From the NCBI GenBank assembly GCA_037953745.1, contig JBAKBP010010422.1, positions 1 through 64,000 on the forward strand: 64,000 bases of DNA, given 5' to 3'. Both the position numbers and the translations under genes were made by a program. Below are positions 56,801 through 64,000 of this stretch, one piece after another. The notes under the pieces were generated by a model. That model ran no database searches, was not told where the DNA came from, and saw nothing but the letters and a program-made list of their open reading frames with translations. The DNA is from Lithodes maja (taxonomy: Eukaryota > Arthropoda > Malacostraca > Decapoda > Lithodidae). Each line of letters opens with the position of its first letter. Position 1 is the first letter of the stretch.

Positions 56801-58079
56801 TCTATTGATCATACGTGCACATAGGGAAGTAAAACACTACGGGGTATGTCATATTATATCAAATTTACGTATCACATGGTGGATACCCAGAGTTCGACAA
56901 GTAGCTCGACGCGTAGTGAGAAAGTGTGTAATATGCCAGAGACTAAAGGGTAAACCATATGCAACTGGACCAGTTCCACCTCTACCTGAATGCCGTGTAA
57001 AGCACGTAGAACCTTTCCAAGCGGTAGGATTAGATTACACAGGGGCATTGAAGACGAGGGAGCATGAGAAGGTTTATATATTGTTTACCTGTGCGACGTC
57101 TCGAGCGGTACAGCTAGAACTATGTGATAATATGTCTAGCGAAGAATGTATGCTGGCGTTCAGACGGTTTTGTGCCCGTCGTTCATTCCCTCAACTCATT
57201 CTTAGCGACAATGCTCCCACTTATGTCCAAGCATCAAAATATCTAAAGGATATGAGTAGTGATCCTACTGTCATCACTTTTTTGGGAGAGAAGAAGTGCG
57301 AATGGAGGTTCATTCCAGTTAAGGCACCTTGGTTTGGTGGAATGTGGGAACGATGTGTCGGCATAGTAAAGTCAGGACTAAGAGCGGTTGTAGGACGTGC
57401 TCTATTAAAGAAAAGTGAGTTGACGACAGTCCTCACAGAGATAGAGGCAGTCGTGAATGATCGCCCGCTTACATATGCGTACACCGACCTGCAAGAACCA
57501 CTACCATTAACGCCAGCTCACTTGCTATATGGAAAACCATTGACTGCGTTTCCATCTGGTTTTCAGTCCATAGTAGAGTTAGAGGATCCCTCGTTGTACT
57601 CTGAGGTAGCGGTGTCTAGGAGATACCAGTATATATCCAGGATAATCGAGGATTTTAGGAAACGGTGGATTAGTGAATATCTGCTAGCATTGAGGGAAAG
57701 GAGTGTTACTCCCTCTGGTAGACCAACGGCATCTACAGTTGGCGAAGTTGTTTTAATTAAAGAAGATAGTCCTCGTTTATACTGGAAATTAGGCCGCGTA
57801 TTGGAGGTATACAAGGGGGCAGACTCTGTAGAGCGGGTGGCGCTATTGAAGACAGCCACTGGAACTACTGTTCGTCCTATCGCACGTTTGTACGCTTTGG
57901 AGCTCGATTCCGCATTGCAATCTGACGCTCCACCTGTTATTGCTGGGTCCGAGGATTCTCAAAGGAATGACTCGCCTCTTACTGATGGTGATCATTCTCG
58001 GACCGGGACGCGTCCCAGACGCGCTGCTGCTGGCGCCGTTGACTTGTGGCGTCAGAAGATAGCCTCTGGGCAACTTTAG
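53865..58079 (+). CDS. BEL/Pao polyprotein: protease, RT, RNase H, integrase
   Basis: The frame is open from just after the TAG at 53774 to 58079; 53865 is the first possible (non-ATG) start, so it is really the continuation of gag. In numbering from 53865: CxxC zinc motifs (3-38), aspartic protease DQGSQ (87-91), RT with D436 (YTSDIEKAFL) and the active-site box YIDN (511-514). RNase H has D682, E721, D753 and D798. Integrase has zinc ligands H986, H991, C1021 and C1024 and catalytic D1057, D1115 and E1162. A DUF5641-like C-terminus (VGEVVLIKED, YWKLGRVLEVY) follows. YIDN instead of YVDD is noteworthy, although D-N variants occur in this group. No env-like frame follows; the stop is 38 bases before the 3' LTR. 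The pol frame itself shows no break. Confidence 0.93.
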   Translation: MKLCVGCLSGEHGKQGQCTATYLRPCRHCKGHHFDKLCPTADKVKDVKNEGTTTVALGSTQDTTILPTIQIPMEGNDINKVCRVLLDQGSQRSFIKRSVLVGLKHRIVGAETLRLQGFTGVTDKQDYEIAEISYFYRKKRYFMTCIVVDTLPEYVSVGVKKVEHALRSKGVNLSDPMGNQSEVHVLLGVDHYYEVVYPGFKKMCGVILIPTKFGYCMSGKVHTTQSKVLVDTVSIYRVNVTAAEELGREDSQPSDPKMAAEFDLERLWRLDHIGINPMETDYDSEVALQRFDESVCYCASDKQYKVSLPWKNSEISLPTNYGLALGRLRALQWKLSNEPSTRQAYDDVFRSYEDRGFIERVDVREPCKKGRVHYLAHHGVKKDSVTTPIRVVYDCSAHQGQQPSLNDCLLTGPSMVSDLSQHLLRFRLGKYAYTSDIEKAFLMVKLKEEDRDVTRFLWFGDISDSESPIIIYRFRVVLFGATCSQFLLNATIRKHLADTHEDTSKLSRGFYIDNLQGTSDSQDDLLYAYWQARRLFADAHLFLREWVTNSEDLQSLIQVDDTASLNQEKSRNLGMIWQPKHDLLTFQTRSFAQQTGAHTKRSLLSKVAQFFYPLGLALPVTIRARILMQEVWRRKIGWDDSLPEDLNDQGTLLLNEYAILCTKPIPRKVAAFGDVTLHTFCDASATAYGVAIYVVTSFGAHLVTARAKVAPVKKVTIPKMELTAMLLLARLVQHVRAAYESELNIGIVHVWCDSQVALNWIHSKKSLPVYVRNRVDEIRALLPDVAYHYVNTKENPSDLITRGITASQLMKSELWWHGPKWLLHESEWTIWHAVGEGLLPLETVAVTAQPNEPPGPIMKWARFGDYNKLVRIVAWVLRYVSNLKLKVTGQLCNRGHNIDAREFKAAEVTLIKWVQIETFFNELESLKSSNKTLMPNIVRQLRLHLDNGLIRCEGRLKWSGVPDGTNRPILMPTRHHVTDLLIIRAHREVKHYGVCHIISNLRITWWIPRVRQVARRVVRKCVICQRLKGKPYATGPVPPLPECRVKHVEPFQAVGLDYTGALKTREHEKVYILFTCATSRAVQLELCDNMSSEECMLAFRRFCARRSFPQLILSDNAPTYVQASKYLKDMSSDPTVITFLGEKKCEWRFIPVKAPWFGGMWERCVGIVKSGLRAVVGRALLKKSELTTVLTEIEAVVNDRPLTYAYTDLQEPLPLTPAHLLYGKPLTAFPSGFQSIVELEDPSLYSEVAVSRRYQYISRIIEDFRKRWISEYLLALRERSVTPSGRPTASTVGEVVLIKEDSPRLYWKLGRVLEVYKGADSVERVALLKTATGTTVRPIARLYALELDSALQSDAPPVIAGSEDSQRNDSPLTDGDHSRTGTRPRRAAAGAVDLWRQKIASGQL

Positions 58080-58101
58080 GTTTAAGGTGGGGTTCAGGTC
58101 T

Positions 58102-58116
58102 TTTTTGTGGGGGGAG
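58102..58116 (+). other. Polypurine tract of the BEL/Pao element
   Basis: The purine-rich GGGGGGAG block lies directly before the 3' LTR (start 58117). Confidence 0.7.
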
Positions 58117-58909
58117 TGTATCGTATAAATACGATAGAATATGACTCTTTTGTGATCTCGTATGTCTCTGTGACGTCACGATCTCTCCTACAGCACGACG
58201 TAGGACGAGTAGATCGTATATTATAAGATTGTAAATAAGTTAAGTTATAAAAGGCCTAATATGCTATTAAGCAATATTGCCATGGTCTTATGTAGTATAT
58301 ATGAATTTATCGTATATATTAATATAATTTATCGTATAGAGCAACCTAAATGCGGTACGATAAATTGGGCTCCTGGCGGTTTGCCAAGGCAGCAAGGTGT
58401 GCTTTTGAGGTACGCCAGAGCCTTCACGAACACCAACCAGTTAACATCTAAATTTTCCGCCCTCAGTTGATCGTGCTTTTGTGCCTCTAATCACAATACA
58501 CATACAGCAATACACACAGCTACACCATCACGACGCTCTCATCGACATCATGACTGACTGATAGATAAGCATATTATTCATGTCCATTCCCATGTAATCA
58601 TTTATTCTTTCTTTAACTTGACTCGAGTCTTGGGACCGAAGTCTCGTTCCCCATTGTCCACCACCATATTGGGTAAAACGTTCTCCCTTGCCTCATTGCC
58701 ACGTGGAACTATTGGTGAGTTAATTCCTGGCTAATATTAACCCTTATAACCTTACCCTATATATACATTTATTATGTGAGACCTTTGGATATAAATTAGC
58801 TTGTTTCAGATTGAATTCAATTTAGATATAGAGTAGTTTTCATTTAGACTGATTTTATTTGATTCATTATAGCTTAGTAATATTTAACTTCCATTGATAG
58901 TTTACCACA
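58117..58909 (+). repeat. 3' LTR of the BEL/Pao element
   Basis: It starts TGTATCGTATAAATACG and ends TTTACCACA, followed by the ACGCG duplication. It has one copy of the 31-base segment duplicated in the 5' LTR. Confidence 0.95.
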
Positions 58910-59225
58910 ACGCGGGAACATGGCAAAGTAGAAGATAAAGCGTATGGGAGGTTGTAGAGTAGCTTACGCTCTTTCGATTTATATAGGTATGCTCCTCGTA
59001 CGACCAGTAGTTACTGAGCATGTTAATTTCAAAGTTCGCTATATAACGTTTTTAGAATTACAGGAAAAGTTTGGAAAACATAAAAAAAAACTATTTCCAA
59101 TGGGTTTTCACCAATAACATTTCACTGGCTTATGAAGGGATGTTGACTCTTGTTGAGTAAACACCTATTGGTATTTTCAGGATTTCGAGATTTTTAAGCC
59201 TAAATTAACCGGTCGGTCCCCTTAA

Positions 59226-59830
59226 CTGGGCATAAATGTACTCTACTTCAGGCTAACCCACACTGGTATAGCCTGATAACACACAGGATGCAAGTTACGT
59301 TAAAATACATAACCATGAATCTATGGAAAGATCAATTAACCCTCCAGCCCCGGCTACGCATTACATAAATATTCCCCGAAACCCGGGTGTTTTGGCCGAA
59401 AAACGTCTAGGCTAGGCTACCGTATCTTTGTTATTCTGACTGCTTCCGCATTCCCGCGCATTCCCAAGCGTAGCTGTGTTATTTACCTGTAGAATGGCGT
59501 TAAGTAGAGCTCTCTAAGTCAACTGGTTCAGTTGTGATGATGATTTCATTGGAGATAACTTTATGGCAACAACAGCCACTTTACACTACTTTTCGATACT
59601 TAACAACAACATACAGGCACACACGAACAAGCGACGCTCTCCTTCTTGTGGCCGGAGATGCGGGGCGTTGGTCCAGCCGGCTGTTGTTTTCATGCATCGG
59701 ACCGACGCCTCGCACACCAAGCTCACAGGCTTTCAACCACTGGGCGTTAAAGAGCCCTTCCGGGCAGCTCGTGTATGCTTTTTTATGGGCGTTCAAGAGC
59801 CCTTCCGGGAACAGAGGGTTAAATCACTGC
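59226..59830. other. Unclassified insertion in the LTR, right part
   Basis: No gene is seen. A GGGCGTT(A/C)AAGAGCCC motif occurs twice (near 59744 and 59786). It probably belongs together with 50380-50983. Confidence 0.4.
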
Positions 59831-61356
59831 AAGATTTAATACAATAAAAAGATGCTTCAATACAGTTACTCTAAACAACAATAAACTCTTCAATCCTATC
59901 TGAAAGAAAGTGAAGTATAGTCCTACAGCATAGACCTGGAAACTTCTGAAGAAAGTTTGATGCTCATAAGATGCTCGTATCTTAAACTATATAAAGGCAG
60001 GAGACAGCACACCACACGTGTAAATGGAATACACAAGAAGATAGGACATATAATGTTAACTGACACGAGAATACTATAAATGCGCAACGGTAGTAATGCT
60101 GGACACTAAAAGAAGTACTTCCTCACTAACGAAACAGCCTACTATGGTTGTGCGACTCAGCAACAACCTAGACTAATAAATGCTTGTGAATAATAATGCA
60201 TACATATCAAAGAGCTTATATTAAATACTAATAAGTGTCTACTCAATTAATAATGTCTAGCTGGGATACTCAAGGTAAGGAACTGGGGTGAGTAAGACTG
60301 GCTCGTAGCCTAGCAATGTCCTTAAGACTGTATCCTTTAAGTTACGTTAATTGACTAGGGTGCTCTCTTGATAGATCCAGATCACAAGTATCTGGTTCTA
60401 TCCTGGCGACCCTCTAAAGCAAAGCATAGAGGCAGAAAAGTGTGGAACTGGCACAGGCCAAAGCCCTCAGTCAACACAAAGCTGCACTCGCAAAGGACAC
60501 AACCGAAAAGACGCACAGGCTACCACAGGACCGGTCGAAGTCGTGTAGGTATAAGCGAACCATACACACATCGATGACAACGACTACAGTTACCCTATCC
60601 CAGTCTAGCATTAAATAAAAGAGCAGAAACACTAAATCAATAATGGAGACACACAGAGTTCATAACCTATACTAACTAAGAACCCTCAAAACCTATTCTA
60701 AGTACATGTAAATATCTCAGAGGACGGCGCATGCAATACAATGGGCCGGCTATGGAAACCGTCTGCAGAACCCAAGGGGACAAGTAATTGAATAAAGATG
60801 AGAAGTAATGGAAAAGAAGAAGTTCAGAGAGAGAAACAGTTCTAAAGGTGGTGATCGGGGGAGAGAGTAAGCAAGGGATGTTAGATGCATGCACGCCTAG
60901 CCTGTCCTGAGGAAGGCAGCTCCTGGGGACCCCCACGAACACAGGAGCCCACAAAGACGCGGTGGTCGGCCAATCACAGGCCGAAACGTCACAAGGCAGC
61001 AGTTGTCACGTGACACAGCCAAACACACCAGCCAATCAAGAGGCGTGAGAAGGCACGCGCGCGAGCCTACGAGCGGGGGAGGCAGCACATGTATACGCAC
61101 GCACACACTACCATTCCACTGCCTATATTGTTCTCTCTCCTTAACTATATACAATGCATGTTATATTTTATTAATGGTATAACACACTTCCCGTTGTCAC
61201 AGACGAAAATAAAGACCACCACTGGACTGTCGGTGACAATACGATTGCTAAGAAAGAAAGAACAACATTCTCTGATAACTGTAGCCCACTTTAATGTCCC
61301 TGGCGAGCGCTAGTGGCTACCGAGAGGCGATTCTGACAACGCTGGTAGGCGTCACA

Positions 61357-64000
61357 CCCCGCCCAAGATATAGGACGCTCAACATTAGGCGAGCACAATA
61401 TCTGACAAGGCAGAATGCCGACAAGACCCGCCACACTTAGCCACTCCACCAGAAAATGAAATGCAAAGCTCAATCTTAAATAAAAACAACACAGTAGCAT
61501 AAAGAAAATCTTATAACCCCTCCCAAACATAATAGTACAATTTTAGCCTACTATGCTCCCTGAGCGAGCTTCACAGAGCCCAGCCTCCTAAGTGAAAGAC
61601 AGGTTCAACTTAGGACATTAGCTATAATATTGGCAACTTACAATTAACTATAAAAAAGAAAGAGTTTTTATGTGATTTTTTTTTTTTTTATTTAATGTTA
61701 ATGTTGTTTTTGACGGCTGCTCTACAGGGGCAAGCCTAGTTTTTCTCCACTCAAACCCACACACCTGTGGTGATCTACGCCGGATCCTCCACCCTCGACA
61801 AACAGTCTGCAATCACATTCTCACAACCGGCAATATGGCGAATGTCTAGATTGTATTCTTGCAACATGAGTGGCCAACGTGTCAGCCTCATATTCCGGTT
61901 ATGGAATTGGTTCAGAAATTTAAGAGGGTAGTGATCGGTGTAAATCACCACGACTGGCCCATAGGCACTTTCTGCCTGAGTGCCAATACTATTGCCAGCA
62001 GTTCTTTCTCTACCACAGAGTAGTTTTTCTGAGCGGAATTAAACTTCTTTGAAAAGAAACTGACTGGATGCTCCAAACCTTCCTCGTCTGTTTGCATTAA
62101 GACGGCACCAGCCCCTACACCGCTGGCATCTGTTGCCAGCTGGAATGGTCTTTCAAAGTCAGGGGCCCTGAGGATTGGGTGAGTGCATAGTAGGTGCTTG
62201 ACCAGCGAAAAAGCCCTTTCACACTCAGGTGCCCACTTGAACTTTTTCTCTTTTGCTAGTAAATCTGTCAGAGGAGCTAAGACCGTAGAATAACCCTTAA
62301 TGAAACGGCGATAGTAACCGATCATGCCCAAAAATCTCATGATCTGCCGCTTGGTGGACGGCCTGGGGAACTCGTTAGTAGCCTGTATCTTGTTTTTGGG
62401 GGGGCACACCTGGCCTAACCCGACCACAAACCCGAGATACTGTACAGTTGCCCGGACAAAGTCACACTTGCCCAGATTGACCACCAAGCTGGCCTCACTG
62501 CGCTTCCGAAACAAGGCTTCTATGTGCTCACAGTGACTCTCAAAGTTGTCATCGTAGATTATAACGTCATCTAGGTAGACAGTGCAGTTAGGGATGTCAG
62601 CTACTAACTCATTCCTAAGCCTCTGGAAGGTTGCTGGGGCATTCTTAAGACTATACGGCATCACATTGCAACGGTAGGTGTTCCCATCAACCACAAACCC
62701 GCATACCCCCTTCGCCCGCTCAGACAAGGGCACCTGCCAGTAGCCTTTCACTAGGTCTACTTTAGTCAAAAACTTTGCCTTACCAAGCTTGTCTACACTA
62801 TCATCAACACGGGGAAGAGGATAAGCATTGGTGGGAGTCAACTCGTTCAATCTCCGAAAGTCAATGCAGAAGCGAACCTTCCCGTCAGGCTTAGGCTGCA
62901 GAGTTACACGAGATGTCCACCTCACTGCCCCCTTCTCAATCAACCCCCGTTCTAACATATATTCTAACTCCGCTCGGAGGGCTGGGAGTTTAATGGGTGG
63001 AATTCTCTAGGGTACTGATTAAAAGGGGGACGTCTACGTCATGCACCACCCGAGTTGTGAGGCCTGGATGCTCTGCGAACACAGTGGGGTATGAATCAAA
63101 CAGGCGCTGCACGGCTACACGCTGTTGCTCAGGCAGGTGCACTAGAGCATCGTCAGCCACCTGTCTGGAGTTTCCCGCCCACTGGTCTGCAGAGACATGA
63201 CACTCCCAGTTATCTTCCACCTGAGTTTCACTGTCCCTCACTTCTTCTCCTCCATGACCGCTGCAGGTCAACACAGGGACAGCGAGAGGCTCAGGGGGTC
63301 GCCTCACAAACACCTTTACCAGATTCACATGGCACAGCTGGTTCTTTTTTCGCCTATCTGGAGTAGCCACAAGATAGTCTAGGTCAGAGATCTTCTTTAC
63401 CACCTTGTAAGGACCAGCTTACTTAGCAGATAACGGATGACCGGGCAGAGGTAACAAGATCAACACCTCCTGCCCCACCTTAAACTCCCGGAGTTTTGTC
63501 TTCTCATCGTACCTGTCCTTCATCAATGCCTGAGACCCTACCAAATTCCTTCCTGCCAACTCTAGGCTTCTCAGCATTCTTTCACGGCTCTCGAGGACGT
63601 ACTTTAACATGGAACATGGTTTTGCTGTGCCCTCCCAAATCTCCCTTACCATGTTGAGGGGGCCCCTGACCTGATGTCCAAAGACTAGCTCATTGGGACT
63701 GAACCCTAGGCTTTCACCAGGTACCTCCCGAGCAGCGAATAATACATAGGGCAACCCAAGATCCCAGTCTTTACCATTTTCAACACAGTAACACCGCAGC
63801 ATGCTCTTGAGAGTCGAGTGCCACCTCTCTAACACCCCCTGACTCTCTGGGTGGAAGGCTGAAGAGACAACGGTACAAACACCGTGCTGCTGCATGGTCT
63901 GTTTAAAAAGGTTAGAAGTAAAGTTGGATCCTTGGTCCGACTGCAATTCCTGCGGGTACCCGTACCTAGAGCAGTACAATAGCAAGTTACGAACAACAGT
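61357..64000 (-). mobile_element. Third Gmr1-like element, internal region (runs off the window)
   Basis: Minus-strand interior of the element whose 3' LTR ends at 61356. It starts with a purine tract, has a non-coding stretch of about 400 bases, then pol. The 5' half lies beyond the right edge. Confidence 0.85.
61775..63985 (-). pseudogene. Gmr1-like pol fragment: integrase, then RT with YLDD and RNase H
   Basis: Reading leftwards from the edge: integrase core and C-terminus (QSDQGSNFTSNLF with a catalytic D, HPESQGVLERWH with the catalytic E, 63985-63419), then a TAA stop at 63419-63421 in the same frame. The C-terminal linker follows (KKISDLDYLVATPDRRKK, 63403-62990), then a frameshift near 63010, then RT and RNase H (62958-61945). 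RT includes KPDGKVRFCIDFRRLN, KVDLVKGYWQ and the active site VYLDDVIIYDD. RNase H starts FQLATDASG. Another indel near 61970-61985 shifts the frame; the remaining RNase H/connection sequence (HNRNMRLTRW, HIAGCENVIADC) ends at a TAG, 61775-61777. Integrase precedes RT here too. Unlike the copies at 24-41 kb this one keeps the RT core, but it is inactive because of the breaks. Confidence 0.88.

Larger units (their letters stand above)
51565..58914 (+). mobile_element. BEL/Pao LTR retrotransposon
   Basis: Two LTRs of about 0.8 kb (51570-52382 and 58117-58909) flank gag and pol. The target duplication ACGCG is at 51565-51569 and 58910-58914; the left LTR seems to have lost two terminal bases. It is inserted inside the TTAA-flanked element. 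Confidence 0.92.
50984..59225. mobile_element. TTAA-flanked inverted-repeat element hosting the BEL/Pao insertion
   Basis: TTAA (50984-50987) is followed by GGGGACCGACCGGTTAATT, and the exact inverse (59203-59221) is followed by TTAA (59222-59225). Without the BEL/Pao insertion the element is about 880 bp and non-coding. A TTAA duplication fits piggyBac or Kolobok derivatives; the terminal bases do not decide between them. Confidence 0.85.
50198..61356 (-). mobile_element. 3' LTR of a third Gmr1-like element, split by nested insertions
   Basis: TGTTACGACTGGGAC at 50198 and the following 180 bases (GGTATACCCTCC, ATAACGGGGTAT) match the start of the LTRs at 24112 and 26970. Homology resumes at about 59850 (TTCTGAAGAAAGTTTGATGC, then the AGATCCAGATCAC block near 60373) and ends at ...GGCGTCACA (61356). 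Without the insertion the LTR would be about 1.75 kb, close to its relatives. The internal part of the element begins at 61357. Confidence 0.75.

Noticed and set aside
58080..58101. env-like gene after BEL/Pao pol
   Set aside because: Only 37 bases separate the pol stop from the 3' LTR, so there is no room for an additional gene.

Overview
This window looks like a transposon-dense stretch of an animal nuclear genome. The element types and a TTAGG-like satellite suggest an arthropod, most likely a decapod crustacean or another marine arthropod; that is inference. I recognise no host gene. Every long reading frame belongs to a mobile element: DD41D and DD82E-type Tc1/mariner transposases, piggyBac, an Academ-like DNA transposon with a FEN/XPG-like nuclease, Helitron ends, non-LTR retrotransposons, a tRNA-derived SINE, Ty3/gypsy elements and a BEL/Pao element.

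Left part (1-22 kb): a DD41D transposase broken by one stop codon (0.8-1.9 kb); a small element with 121-bp internal repeats (2.3-2.7 kb); chained fold-backs (2.8-3.1 kb); a DD82E-like transposon with terminal inverted repeats of about 400 bp (3.5-7.3 kb); an intact 894-codon piggyBac transposase (7.5-10.2 kb) with a TTAA right end; a SINE (11.3-11.8 kb); two Helitron-type copies (12.6-13.1 and 15.8-16.3 kb); and a 3.56-kb inverted-repeat element with a probable 3-bp target duplication (17.6-21.2 kb). That last element carries a zinc-binding, FEN/XPG-like nuclease and CXC-domain protein, now broken.

Middle part (22-42 kb): a Jockey-like LINE on the minus strand was split by a 17.2-kb insertion (24112-41271, ACAT duplication). 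The insertion is itself one LTR retrotransposon nested in a relative (inner copy 26970-35863, CACG duplication, LTRs that look identical). These are Ty3/gypsy-type by sequence, but integrase lies before reverse transcriptase and the gag has a SCAN-like segment, as in Gmr1-like elements. Both copies lack the RT catalytic core at a shared junction, yet both integrated with clean duplications. This suggests a non-autonomous lineage mobilised in trans.

Right part (43-64 kb): a mosaic of 54-bp TTAGG-containing satellite, GC hairpin modules, repeated CGAGCCAAGTTT hairpins and long inverted repeats (43.0-48.4 kb); an inverted-repeat MITE (48.4-49.1 kb); and a 44-bp minisatellite. Then comes a Russian-doll nest: the LTR of a third Gmr1-like element (50.2-61.4 kb) is split by unclassified DNA, which holds a TTAA-flanked element, which holds a BEL/Pao element (51.6-58.9 kb). 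The third Gmr1-like element's pol, with an intact YLDD motif but several breaks, runs off the right edge.
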